A stretch of 64,000 bases of DNA from Gonapodya prolifera JEL478 (GCA_001574975.1 KQ965737.1:474288-538287), one strand, 5' to 3'. Shown: positions 46,732 to 58,700, counted from the stretch's first letter. Numbers and translations are program-made. Notes: generated from the sequence alone by a model not told the origin.

Positions 46732-49700
46732 TCACGTAGCTGCTGCAAGTGCGTACTCAGGGGGTCCAAGTCCTGAACGTATCTGTTGACCTGTACCTCC
46801 TTCCGGAGGGCGACTGCTCGCAAAGTTCATATCCTGCGCATCGGCCGGACGCATGCCCAACCCAGATATCGTGCCGTCAAGCCCCAGTCCCGCGCTGCGC
46901 CCCGCCACTTCATCTCCGGGCCCAAGCACCAACAGCTGGGCCGGCCCGTCGGCGCCAATGGCCGCAAACAGTCCTCCCCTCCCTCTCACTCCGAATGGCT
47001 CCTTGCACCACTCGGGCATCAACCACCCAGCCTCGTCGACAATAACCTCCCGTTTGGGGTCAAGCGCGTCCACGAGGCGCTCTGACGATCCCTTGGTATC
47101 GATGGTGGCGATCGAACGCTGCGAGACGATCCCAGTGCTGGTGATGGGGAGTCGCCCACGGAGCAATGTCGGGTCAGGGTCGTCCCCGTCGCTCGGTCGC
47201 TCACTCCCAGTGCTCGGTCGATCGGTCGTGGCACTCCCCGTATCTGCTGCCGTGCCAGCTGTGCCAGCCGTGTTTGCTCGTCCCATAGGCGCCGAAACCG
47301 TCTCGTTACTTTCAGACGACACATGGCCTGGAGCTATTGGGTAAGGTCGGCGCGAAAACGAGATACTGAACTTGCGACGACCCTGCTCTTGTTCTCCCCC
47401 GGCCGCTCCACTCAACGCCGTGACTCTCTTACGCGTGGTCAGCGGCAACGGTATTCGCATTCCGTTCAGCGTGAAATATATTCCGTGGCCGCGCTTGAAC
47501 CCGCACCCGAGAACATCACCAGGCCCGACGTTGTACGGCAAGGGAACGAGCTTTGTGCGATGACTACCGCTTCGTTGGCGCGTAATACGCTTCTTGCGTT
47601 CGCCGTAGAGCTCAGTCGGGTGCAGAATCGACTCCCGCCCGATGTCAAAGTCGTCCTCTGCACGCTCCGACGCAGTACTGTCTGAGTCGTCGTCGCCGTC
47701 GTCACGTCCCACCGGTGACCGGGGAGGCTGCTCTGAATCCTCTTCGTCCGCGATATCCGAGAGGCCGAACGGCGCTCTGTTCCGGTTCCACGACACACGG
47801 CGGGATATTCCATGCGCAGTGACTGTTGCAGTCGAGGTCGATCGCCCAACTGTAACTGGGGAAGGCGGTCCCCGTCCCACTTCGCTATTGCTTCTCGGTC
47901 TCACCGCTCGCACAATAGAACTGAGCACTCCCCCTCCGTCAGTCCTCGTGTCCGTTTCCCATCCCCGCTCAACCATGACATCGGTCCACGCACGTGGCCC
48001 GGCCCGAGACTTCCCGCCGAGAATCGCGACCATCGTATCAACGCTCCGTGTCATGGCGCTCCTATTGTCACTCCGACGCGATAAGTCGCTCAGGCGTCCT
48101 TGACTGGGGGACTGCGTGGACACTGCAATCCGCGCCCCTGCCCCTGCTTTGCGTTGCCGCATTTCCTGTCGCCGCTTTCGGTTGGTTTCGGTTTGGTCAA
48201 AAGCTATGCTCGACTGGCAGACGCGCACAGCCAGGTTACCAGTACGATCCGCAATGAGTGCAACGGAATCGGGGAATCGACCTGGAAGTACGAAGGGAGG
48301 GTATGGTCTGATGATTCGACAGCGTGTGGTATAGCGGTCATCGTGGTGAAAAGAAGACACCAAACAACGACCGGTGGTGAGAACGCACCTTGTAACCAGC
48401 CCGACTACCACGTGCACCGGATGAGGGAACTTTCCACCGACAGCCTTCCTCCTTCCTCGCGCCATATTCTCTCGTTCCCTCTCCAGCTCTCGAGTAAGCT
48501 GCGACAGCTCCTCCCTCTGCAATCTGCGCGCCAAAGCCGCGTCGGGGTCCTCCGCATCTCCACTTGCCTCAGTTGCCGCCGTCAACGACGCAAGCAGTGA
48601 CTGGGACAGATTTGAAGACCCCAAGGTTTGTTGTTGCCCATTACTCGAAGTTGGACCGCGACTTCCAGGAGCATGATTGGCCGCTCCCGATGACGACGGG
48701 GTTACGCTCGCTTGTCTGGCGGCTTGCTGCGCAAGCCGAAGGACGCCCGCGGGTCCTCGCAGTCGAGGGGTAGAGCCGCTCTCACTTGGCAGGGGCTCAT
48801 CACTGGCGAGATCCTGCGCGGACATTGCTGCCGGATGGTGCTGCTCTTCGGTCGCAGAAGCCGCCTCCAGTGATGATTGCGATTGGCTCTCCAGCGACGG
48901 CAGTCGGTAGTGATCCGACGCTGACGCTGACGCTGCTGTGTTGGAGCCCGAGGAAAGAGTGGACGTTTCGGTCATGACGGGATAGGTCTCGCCAACCTTG
49001 TGGTCAGGACGTCCGGACCCCGCTGCTCGAGCGGCCGCTCTCGCTTCGGCAGCCGCAGGGCCCTCCCCTCGGCTCCATTGTCGATTTGCCGGGTCGGCAC
49101 CCGAGACACGTGAGCGGAGGGCCTCGGACAACCGTTGAGGACCCAATTCTGCAATTAGCACCGAGAAGTGCACATCGTCGTTGGGAGTTGCAGGTGGGTG
49201 GCCATTTGGATGTGTCGTCAAGTGAAGCCATGATTCGGGGACGAGTTCTTCCGTCCCGACGGCGCTTCGGGCAGCGTCCCATTTGCGGAAGACCACGTTC
49301 GCACCGTCGTGTATTGTAACACCCGACCAGCCTGGATGGGTTCTGCCCTGATCCACCGGGTTCACGTGCTGAGAGAGTCGAGTAAGCAGAGCATGCTCCT
49401 CGGGGTAGAGGTCAAGTGGATGGGATAGGTTGAGTGGCGTGGGGTAAGAAGATTGGGGAGGAGCGGACCGTGATCGATGGAGGAGGCGAGCGAATTTGGG
49501 CCCTCTGCAAACGATGTGTAAAGTACGACGACTCAATTCTGTGACCGCAACGCTTGGCAGCTCACCGAGGATGACGCGCCATCCAACCTGGCAATCCCTC
49601 CTCGATAGCTTCTTGTTCCTTGCTCCTTGCGGTGTACGCGTCGCCCTCGGCAGCGGCGGCGACGACAGCGTCGTCAATCTCACGCTGAGAGTGCATTACG

Positions 49701-50440
49701 GGATCCAAGTATGGGCTGTTGGCAGGGATGGTCGGTGGGCTGATGAAGGCGAGCATTGTGGGTGGTGGTGGGTAGTTGGGATCCGGCGTCGGCTGCCGTG
49801 TGGAGGATGAATCAAGCTCTGAGCTCGACGAGCTAGATAATGTGGCGAGAGATGCGGCTGAAGCGTTACGAGTGATGGCGGGAGGAACGTCGGCAGTCGG
49901 TGAAACAACCGGGGGTTGGTCAGTTGTCGCCAACACGGGTGTCAAGGGGGAAGAGATCGCAGGTGGCTCAGAGGTAATAGCAGGGGTTATCTGAGATGGC
50001 TCCTCGATGGACCGCGAGAGTGGGTAAGCCGGTGGTGGTGGTTCACGGTCATCGTCATCTTCATCTTCCGGTTGTGAAGATGCGAGATCCTCCGGGGACT
50101 CCAAATGCGTTTCCCTATGATTCTTTCGCCTTTTCCGTCTCCTCCCACGGCCAAGCAACCTTGCGATATCCGATCCCCAGGCTCCATTTCCGCACCATGC
50201 TTCCACACTACAGACTTCCAGGCCCCGTCTCTTCCGCCACCAAAACCAGGACCCGCAAACGGATCCAACAGCCAAAAGGACTGCGGCTGTGAGAAGTGCG
50301 ATGACCAGAATGAAGGGAAGTGAAAGGGAGGAATACTCTGTCTGGAATCTGTTGGGGAATGGTGTTGCTGTTGCAGTGGGACTCTCGGACGTTGTAGATG
50401 TCTCTGAAAGCGACATTTCCGTTTCTCGCACTTTTGTCAA
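46732..50440 (-). CDS. Second Ssh4-like SPRY membrane protein with PPxY motifs and a large SPRY insertion (SPRY protein 2)
   Basis: This is an apparent paralogue of the gene at 38794. The N-terminus is Ser/Thr-rich and has one transmembrane span (SLPFILVIALLTAAVLLAVG) followed by WFWWRKRR. A cytosolic PPxY follows (EPPPPAYPLS, about 50,030), then a Pro/Ser-rich stretch. Family juxtamembrane and SPRY elements appear as HALLTRLSQHVNPVDQGRTH, VHVVVGLVTR spliced to PYPPFVLPGRFPDSVALI, and later VGPGDVLGCGFKRGHGIYFT with LNGMRIPLP. About 190 disordered residues, rich in Arg/Ser/Asp, separate the two SPRY halves. Another long Ala/Ser-rich insert lies upstream (48,430-48,960). The final strand region reads RGGLFAAIGADGPAQLLV and the protein ends GPPEYALAAAT, again a PPEYA motif. 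Start alternatives are 50440 and 50419 (MSLSETS). The first intron is gtgagc...tttgcag at about 49,500-49,566. A membrane ubiquitin-adaptor role is inferred. Confidence 0.78.
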
Positions 50441-51028
50441 CGAGAGCGAGTCACGGTGCTGTCACGATGCACGATGAGCATGTCAAACACGTTGAGCTTA
50501 TGCACGGCAGCCACTACGGCAAAATTCCACTCCCGAACTTCGGTCAAATGTATGGGTAAGATTGGTTTCTTCCTCCTCCCTGAACGAGTCTGAAGTTTGT
50601 GCATGAAGATGTCGGAAGGACAGAAGCGTTTCTTTGAAATTAAATTCGAATAAGGTATGCACAATAAGCTCCGCCTCTTTGTGCGGGACCCACTGTCCCA
50701 ATCGGTTTCGGGAAGCTCCACCTGGAACAACTTACTACACAATGCCTGCACGTTGTGGTACAAAGCACAAGGTCTTGCCCCAGCAAGCGTGACTGAGAGA
50801 AATCCTTGATAGCCCGCGTGTTATGGCACTCTCGGCCACGCATGCACCAGAACTTTTGATGCGATCGGCCATGCCTACCTCGTCTGACATTTGTGCACGC
50901 AGAGCCTGAAGTCTAAGAAACAACCAAAAGAAAAGGGAGACAAACTGTGGCCAATAGAATAGAATTTTCCGTCCCCCACCTGACGTCGGACCGCGCGTTC
51001 AATTGAGGCAGCCACCGCAGACTCACAG
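50441..51028. promoter_or_regulatory. Divergent spacer between SPRY protein 2 and the oxygenase gene
   Basis: This 588-bp spacer contains minus-strand frames with some protein-like composition (for example WVPHKEAELIVHTLFEFNF, about 50,600-50,700). A small minus-strand gene ending at 50498 is conceivable, but no consistent exon chain or family could be established. Its proposed upstream exon would overlap exon 1 of the oxygenase in antisense. Treated as a promoter region with an unresolved possible small gene. Confidence 0.35.
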
Positions 51029-52074
51029 ATGGCAGCAGCTGCAGTGTTGGAGAGTCGCGACTGCACAGCCAGTCTCAACTTCTGGGAAGACAAGGGCGAT
51101 GGCAGCGTCCCTGCACCTCTCTACGTCGGCCAGTGAGTGTTGTGCTCATTTTCATTAGGAGTCATCCTTATTTAAATACGCAAGCTGAAAGAGCTAACCC
51201 GCCCGAAATTCAGGGAGCTCGTGACATTGGACCGGCCCCTTGTGTCCAAGCTGGTCAACGTCCAAGACATCTCGGGCAGGGAGCATAAATTCCACCTCGA
51301 CAATGCATCATTCCATTTCCAGAAGCATGCCACGAACTGCTGGCACGCATTTTGGGACAACGCCTTGATCAAGCAGGAGTACTACCCCGAATGCGAAAGG
51401 GTTCTAGTCGAGGCGTAAGCTTTTGCGTCTTGTATTGTCTCGACTTGTATCAAAATTTGAAAGGATCACCTCCAGGACAGGTGCCTCCCGTGCCCACGTG
51501 TTTGACCATCGTGTCCGCCGTTCCACCGTCGCCGGCGGCGCGGGCAAAACAGGACCTGTGTTGCGCGTCCACGTCGATGAGTCGGAAAGGGGCGCAATCG
51601 CGTACCTACGTCATTACCTCCCCGACGAAGCTGAAGCCCTTCTCAAAAGACGCTGGCAGATCATAAATGTGAGATCATTGCTGTGCCCCCGTTGTACCCC
51701 AGACCGAAAGTCCCTCCTTCGCCTATCAGGTGTGGCGACCCCTCGTGACAGTAGAACGTGACCCTTTGACCGTCGCGGACGGCACCACGTTCACGAAAGC
51801 GAACTTTGTACCTGCGGTGGTCCACTACGACGGAGGCGCCCACGCCGGAGGCTGGGACGGCGAGTCGCTCGCGGTAATGCACAGCGACGCTCACAAATGG
51901 TACTACAAGCACCAAATGACGCCGAATGAGGTCGTGCTCATCAAAAACTACGACTCGGACCAAAACGTCCCTGCGAGGTTCTGTCCACACTCCGCGATCG
52001 AGGATGGTGCGGAGGCAGACGGCCTGCCGCCCAGGGAGAGTATCGAGGTCCGAGCGTTTGTGTTTTATGAGTGA
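51029..52074 (+). CDS. CmcJ/AsaB-like hydroxylase/desaturase family protein
   Basis: The family (fungal AsaB and GA4-desaturase-like proteins, and the bacterial CmcJ subunit) is associated with secondary metabolism, and members are annotated as hydroxylases or desaturases. Exon 1 MAAAAVLESRDCTASLNFWE ends at a gtgagt donor. Exon 2 includes LVTLDRPLVSKLVNVQDISG and HATNCWHAFWDNALIKQEYY. Exon 3 carries the family core SRAHVFDHRVRRSTVAGGAG, then GPVLRVHVDESERGAIAYLR, YLPDEAEALLKRRWQIIN. Exon 4 continues VWRPLVTVERDPLTVADGTT and DAHKWYYKHQMTPNEVVLIK, and ends RESIEVRAFVFYE. The conserved FDHxxRR, RVHVDES, INVWRP and WYY elements are all present, so the enzyme appears whole. It lies tail-to-tail with a Zn2Cys6 regulator, a pairing common in small metabolic clusters. 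The substrate is unknown. Confidence 0.82.
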
Positions 52075-52524
52075 CGCCTCTTTACTATGAGGTGTTATTG
52101 TTGTATCATCGTGATATGTTCCACTTCGTCAATTAAACGTATGTATGCTTGAGTTATTTGAAATGGCGCTTCCGCAGATCAATACACCCAGAATACCGAC
52201 CGGTTGTCGCTGCTTCGATGCTTGTAAACTCTTCGAAACGTGTGAGCGGCTCGTTAACATGACAGAGGTTAGTCCGAGTCCTCACACTCACACTTGTGCT
52301 CCCGCACCAACGCCCACCCCCAATCTTCACGCTCTCCGTCCTAATGGGGCTGAAACACGTTTTTGGTGTTCATCTCATCCGCTATCTGTTGTCAGCCTTT
52401 GATCCCCAACACTGGAACGAGCACGATCTCGACTAAGAACGAGAAAATTGAATCATTATTGCAGCAAAACACAAAAACAAGATTTGGAAACATTAGTAGA
52501 AACTACACAAGAGAAACTGATGAA
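52075..52524. other. Convergent intergenic region
   Basis: This 450-bp gap lies between the 3' ends of the oxygenase (+) and the Zn2Cys6 factor (-). It includes CA-rich sequence near 52,270-52,320. No gene, repeat or RNA is recognised. Confidence 0.5.
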
Positions 52525-53606
52525 TCATATGTCATCAACAAGATACTGGTTTGGCATGTATGCATTCGACATCGGCGTGGCAGGCATGTTCTCGTATCCA
52601 ACAACGTGCGGAGCCATTCCACAACCCCACCCCAATTGTATTATCGGCGCCGAGGGATGCGATGCAAGAGGGGGGAATGTGGTGTACAGTGGTTCGAAGC
52701 CGGGATCAATTGGGATTCCAGCTTGTGGCAAAAAGATGGGTACTGAGTACTGTTGCATTTGCAGGGATTCTGCTGTGATGTCGTTGGGTGCGTAGAGGTT
52801 TCCAGGTTGGGGTTGTACGGGGTGAGGAATGTGTTGATAAGGAGGGAGGAAGTGAGGGTCGAACATGGGGTGCTGCGTAGGGTAATGGTCTTCTTGTGGG
52901 GAGATGGGCATCCATGACACCGAATCGTCCCGATATAGAGGAGGGAATGATGGCATCGACAGTGGCAGTGGCAGTGGATCATGTTCCCTGCCCTCGGCCA
53001 GCGGGCTGGAGCTCGGCGAGGGATATGTCGTCGCATTCATGATTCCGTAGGAAAGAGGCTGGATCCACTGTCCCACGGGTTCTGGCTCGGCCTTAATGAT
53101 GCCGACCTCCGGTTCGTGCACCATACTTCCCCGCAGCGCTCTGAGTTCTGACTGTGGAATGTGGTGGCTCAAGGAAGATTTCTGGCGATGGTGCTTCACG
53201 GAAGTGCTTCCGTTTGAGCTGCTGGAGGGAGATATCCTAATCAGGACATGCCACTCGCCGAGAATTTTTGAGGACCCCACCTTTTTTTCCAGCCCCGCGG
53301 CGGACCCCGTTTGCGAGGAACCCAGCTGTAGTCACACTCTAGATGCTTTGATGCACAGTTTGAGCAGCTTGGCGTGTTTCCGTTACATCTGGAAGTCGGA
53401 TGATCGGCACGTCAACACATTGCCGAAAACTGGGAGAGCAGACATAGCACCACTTAGGAATCGCAACGCACTTTGTTTTCTTTTCCTGGCAGCGTTTACT
53501 AACACGTTGGAACACAGTGATAAGGAAGTGTCACAATATATCAGCACTCTCCATCCAAAGGAACATCAGCGGAGACTCCATCGACTCACCAGGCCTGCAG
53601 CAACAT
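52525..53606 (-). CDS. Zn2Cys6 (binuclear zinc cluster) transcription factor, short
   Basis: This is a fungal-specific DNA-binding regulator. The zinc cluster is assembled over three exons: MLLQAC | KRCQEKKTK | CNGNTPSCSNC, then ASKHLECDYSWVPRKRG. Spacing C-x2-C-x6-C-x6-C-x2-C-x6-C is exactly that of the Gal4-type domain. The introns (gtgagt...gtgttag and gtgcgt...cttccag) both fall inside the cluster. The basic linker (RKRGPPRGWKK) is typical. After another intron the protein is low-complexity: Ser-rich (SPSSSSNGSTSVKHHRQKS), then Pro/His/Tyr-rich with HFLPPYQHIPHPVQPQPGN, ending NAYMPNQYLVDDI. No middle homology region is seen, and at roughly 300 residues it is short for the class. It could regulate the neighbouring oxygenase, which is inference from proximity. 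Confidence 0.85.
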
Positions 53607-54030
53607 TGATTCCAATCATTCCGATGCAATGAAATCGGAAAAGAGGGAAGCAGAAGGATTACTTGATTGTCTCAATAACCGGAGGCCAATCACGTGGCCA
53701 CACCTTAACAACACTGTTGCTGATGGAGAGCGTCGGCTTGTGGCCAGGGCGTGAGGAAGCCATCGATTGCGCTTGCCGTCTGTGCGAGTTGAAGAAGAAA
53801 GGATCAAGCAGTTGGGTGGCTGATGATAGGAGTTACGCCACACCTAACTCTGCCTGGCCACAAATCCCTCCAATAGCTCCGAATCCCCTCTTGTCTCAAA
53901 TGAAACTCCGAGTCGAAATTGACTCTCCGTATATCTGCATATAATTATTCACTCTTACACACTAGACCTGGTACAATGAGAAAAAGCTCGCGTAACTGTA
54001 CAAAGGCGTAAATAATGTCGTTGAAAATGT
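53607..54030. promoter_or_regulatory. Spacer upstream of the Zn2Cys6 factor
   Basis: These 424 bp lie between the Zn2Cys6 start and the 3' end of the next minus-strand gene. It presumably holds the transcription factor promoter and the neighbour's 3' UTR. No motif or gene was recognised. Confidence 0.4.
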
Positions 54031-55601
54031 TCAGTCTTCCCTATCATCCCACCTGTTGTCGTCCGCATCAGACGCCCGGATTGTACTACTTCTCCGCTCC
54101 TTCTCCTCGCGGGCTTTTTGCACCTCCTGGTACTTGAGTAAGGTGGCGAGTGTAGATGGGACTCCTTTCGGTCGTTTGTGATAATCCCTCTTCGGTTTTC
54201 GCGCAGGAGGCCGAGGTCTCGACGAATCCGCTTCCACGGCTGCAGCAACCCGCCGGCTCCGCTCAGCGGCAAGAGCACCTGCGTATTTCGCTACAACCCA
54301 GCCCCCAACAGTCTCCCACACACGCGTGGAGCGCCCGGAAAGTGCGGACGAGATGAGTTGGCGGTCTTGGACTGTCAGGGACGGTAGCTGCAGGAGATCG
54401 AGGAGTGTGTCACGCGGATGCGAGAGGGGATTGGGCGCAAGTGCACGAGTGGGAGAAGGTGACGAAGGAGGAGCGGGGGGCTCGCTGTTCGACGGATCAC
54501 TGCTGGTTTCCTGGGTGTTAGAGTTCCCTGGTGACGAGGCCTGCTGGTTTACTTCTTTTGTGGGGGGCGCGCCTCCTGAACCCCGACTAGATGTGCTGGG
54601 TGTGATTGGGGGGGTCCTCGAAACAGGTAAGGGAGAAGAACCCCCGTAAGGCGGGAGTCCAGGGGGCAAAGGAATATCAGCGGACGGGCGGACAGTACCC
54701 GCGACGGGTCCGGAAAGGTGCTTGGCAGGAAGCGGTGTCGAAGGCCGCGAGCCGGTGACGCCGCCTGCTAGAGTGTCTATTCGGGCAACGTCTTCAGGTT
54801 GATGCGAGATAGGAATGTGCTGTGTTCACGCGAGTGTGTCAGATCTAAGAAGCTGATTGCAACAAATAAATGAAGTACCTTGTACTGGTTTGCAGGCTCA
54901 ATGTCAGTCGAGTCTTCTCTCCGCTTCGCGATTCCCGGTGCAAACACCTCTTCGTCCGAAGGGAGATCGGGAGGTGCAGTCTGAGAGGCAGTCGAGCGGA
55001 TCTCGAGCTCCTGAAAAAGCATATCCAATGCGCCCATCAGTTTGTCCTGTCCAGCATTCAGTGGTTGCTGTGTGGACGACTCTGAGGACTGTTGTGGTTG
55101 CTCGGTCGAGGAGAGATTCGGGAGACTCGAAAAGGGGTTCACGCTGGTCAGCTGACGCAGAATGTCAGCGTGCTGGGGCAAGTCCACCGAGGTGTGTTTC
55201 ATGAAAGGGTGTAGTATGGTGTCCTGCATAACAGGCTCTCCGAACTCTGGCGCCTCTGACGGCAACGACCCCGGTTGGCCTCCCGCTTGCATCTGCGTTG
55301 GTGCAGCGTTGTGCCATTCGAGCCATTCCGAGAAAACCGGGGGGAGTGCAGATGCACTCCGATGCTGAGTGATTGAAACACATGATTGGCCCACCGTTCG
55401 CCCGTGTGCTCTCGAGGTCGAGAGCGTAGGTAGCGAAGGGGCCTTCCTGAAACTAGAAAACGATCTCCGTCCCAATCTGATTGGCTTCTGCGACTGTGGG
55501 ATGAGACAAGCTGAAATGGCACGGAACTCTGAGGCGATGGGAGCAATCAAGGCGGGCGAGGATCCACAGGCCAGCGCCGAGGGAATGGTCGGCAGACTCA
55601 T
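54031..55601 (-). CDS. Unknown protein, probable mitochondrial import
   Basis: I do not recognise the family. The N-terminus MSLPTIPSALACGSSPALIA and then LGRRSFSSFRKAPSLPTL is Arg/Ser/Ala-rich without acidic residues, as expected of a mitochondrial presequence. A more conserved-looking block follows (VFSEWLEWHNAAPTQM, DILRQLTSVNPFSSLPNL, DKLMGALDMLFQELEIRST). One intron (gtactt...gaacacag) joins PANQYK to HIPISHQPEDVARID. The rest is Pro/Ser-rich with a C-terminal helical domain: DTLLDLLQLPSLTVQDRQLI, VWETVGGWVVAKYAGALAAE, and a basic/coiled end RDYHKRPKGVPSTLATLLKY. The product is about 500 residues. The two-block layout with a disordered middle could suit a mitochondrial RNA- or ribosome-associated factor, but this is a guess. 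Confidence 0.6.
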
Positions 55602-55775
55602 GTGCCCGTGGCCTAGATAGAAATAGAGTGCAAAAAGGTTGAGAACAGGTTGGTCAGAAGGCCCACTCCGTGCCACGCCGGAACACGGTTGAATTACTTT
55701 GAATGCCATATGAACCTTCAAACTCTAACTGCAATGACGTTTTCGAGATTCAAGCAAAATTATAATGTACAGTCT

Positions 55776-58700
55776 TTATGTCCACTTTTGCAAAGTCGAT
55801 CCTGTGACCTCCGCAAACAAGTTTTTACGGTATTTAGCAACAAGTCCATCGAACTCTCTGTCCTCCTGCAAGTCCTTCTTCTGCTCTTTCGACAATCCAG
55901 GTCTCGCCTTCTCCTTCTTTTTGGGCTCGACGGAAGGAGATGGTTGTTGAGACTGCTGCTGCTGCTGCTTTTTGTAACCGGTGGGGGGCGCCGACGATTT
56001 CAACTCGGGACGAGGTTTGGACGCAGCAGCAGCTGGTTTCGCCCGCTCTGGCTTTGCGTTACTGTCCACCTTCCGTCGCTTCTCCTGCGGACGTACTTCT
56101 CCACTCTCGCGCGAAACATCATCTCGTTTCCGTTTTTCCCTGGGATTGGAACTCTCGCCTTGGCCCTTCTTCCCGCTCTTCGGCTGCGGCTTCGCGGGGG
56201 ACGCTCCTTTATTCGCGGCCTGTCCTTGAGCATTCCCGCCCTCTCCCTCAAGTTTCTTGCGAAGCTTCTTCTCCTTGATTCGCTCGAGCAAGGACATCTT
56301 CTTCCTCCCCTTTTTACGCACAAGCAGTGCCTGATTCGCACTACCGTCTGATGGCCCAGCGGCTGCATCGCCAGATTTGGGGCCCGACGGCCTTTTAAGG
56401 CGCTCTTCCCTCTTTTTGAGCACCAACGAGTTCTCGATCGAGAACTCCACAATGGGCCTCTTGGTAGGTGCGGAACGTCGTTCAGATGTCTCAGTGTCTG
56501 CCGCCTCGGTCTGCTCTTTGCCCTTCCCTTTGTTCTTCTTCCCCTTTGCATTCGCAGCCGCAGCCGCCTTCTTTGCGTCTTCAGGCGCAGCAGCGGCCAG
56601 CTCTCGCGCGTTCACCTCAGCAGCCACACTCACGTACGCCTGGGGGTTATTGTTGAGCCACCTGAGGCACGCCAACGCGTCCGAGTGGCGCGAAAACTCC
56701 ACAAAGGCGTACCCTTTGCTCCTCCCGAGTCCCGTCGTGGGATCCGCGCGGGCCGTATCGCGAATCACCTTGGCTTGCTTAATCAAGACCTTTGGTCGGC
56801 GGATCGTTGAAGGGTCCACGTCTGGCGGTAACTTTGATGGGTCCGCCTCATCGTACTCTCCAACATCAATGGGATCCAACAGTTCATCCTCTTCAAGCAC
56901 CTCCCGCTCCACCCCCTTTCGGGTACCGCCTCGCCACTCGTTCCAAAATGCGTCAACCGCCTCTTTACACAGTTTGCGCAGGTCGCCGTCGTTCAACTTC
57001 ACCCACAGGTTGCGCAGACTGAGCCGGGTCCTGCTCACGTACAGGTTGGGATTTCGTTCGAGAAGCCTCTTGCGCTCCGCGTAGCTGGTTTGCCTCTTCG
57101 AAACCTCTGCCGGGGTCAGCTCACTCGCCACGGGCGAATCCGCAAATATGACGCCTTCACGCGCAAGATACAAATTCCGCTTATCCTGGCCCCGCTTCTT
57201 GCGCTTATTCTCCGTCGACAGCGCCGACGCCTGGACGCGCGTGACGATCGGCAAGATGACCAGCGACCGTCCGTGGAGAAAGAACGGGGTCGACGACGCC
57301 GTCATGGACGGTTCCGGGTTCAGCACTGACGCGGGCTTCGGGGGTCCCCTTTTGCGCTTGTCCTCAACCTGCACGTCGTCGGGCTGGTCCGCCGCCATGG
57401 TCGCCGCCGCCGCGGCGTAGTCTGCGATGCACCGCTCGCAATCGGCCGGTCGAAAGAAGCGCACAAACGCCGTGCCGCGAGAACGACCCGTCAGGCGGTC
57501 GCGAGTGATGCGCACGTAGCGGATGTTGCCAAAGTGGCGGAACCTTGTTGGGATGGAAAAACGGGTTTCGAATTGGTGATCCGAGTTCGAGGAGAGAACG
57601 ACAACAAGACTCACTTCTCCTCCAAGTCCTCTTCACCCGTCTCGAACGCCAAATTCTTGACAAACACTGTACACTCCGACTCGGCCTTTCGTTTCTTCAA
57701 GAGCCGCTCGCGCTCTTCCTCGGGGGACAGCTTGGGCGCTGCTGCGCCGTCACCGTCGTCAACAGACCCGGACCGCTTCCTCTTCACTCCTCCCGAGGAC
57801 CCATCCAACTTGACGCCATCTCCATCTTCGTCTTCCTGCGACTTGGTGCCGTCTTCATCCATGCGGTCAATCCCGTCCTCTTGGTCACTGCCATCGGAAA
57901 GGTCTTCCAACTTGACCTCCTTCTCCTCGTCCTCGTCCTCATCCTCATCCTCACCGTCACTCTCCTCCTTCACACTCGCATCCTCATCATTTTCTTCCTC
58001 CTTCACCTCCTCGTCCACCTCCATCTTCCCACCGTCGCCCCCCGCCATCCCCATCCCCACAATCCCCAATTCCCTCTGCACCTCCAACTCCCACACCTTC
58101 TTACTCACCGCCCAATCCACGACCACGGTACGTCCAGCCACCAAAGTCCCATTAACCTCTTCTATGGCGCGCTCGGCTTCCTCGCGGGTCGAAAACTCGA
58201 CAAAGGCGAACCCCTTGGTCACGCTCGAGGCCCCGTCGGATGAGGGTTTGAGGGGGAGGTTGACGTCGGAGAGCGTGCCGTAGGGGGAGAAGAGGTCGCG
58301 GAGACGGGGTTCGGTGAACTTTGGGCAAGTGGGAGTGTTACAATAAGCGACTCCCAAATACATGCCCCCCCTCCCACGCCCCCGACCCCCGCAAAAAAAT
58401 CCCGACCCCGACCCCCCCACCACCACTCCCAGCCCCCACCACCCACTCACACTAAACGGCAAATTCCTCACAACAAGCCTGGCCTCTCTGCCCTTCCCCC
58501 TATTCCCCGTATCGGGGCGCTCCTCGAGGACCACCTTGATGACGGCGCCCTTGAACACGTGTCCCGTGAGACGGGTCGCGGCGTTGCGGGCGGCGGTGGG
58601 GGTTGGGAATGTCGCTCGGGCTGGGGGGAGGAGGGAGAAGAGGCGGGTTGGTTGGTTGGTTGAATCAATGGTTTTGTGCGGCAGAAACCCGCGAGCCGCA

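Noticed and set aside
50437-51093. Possible small minus-strand gene upstream of SPRY protein 2
   Set aside because: Several frames look partly coding but require conflicting splice choices, and the most attractive first exon is antisense to the well-supported first exon of the oxygenase.
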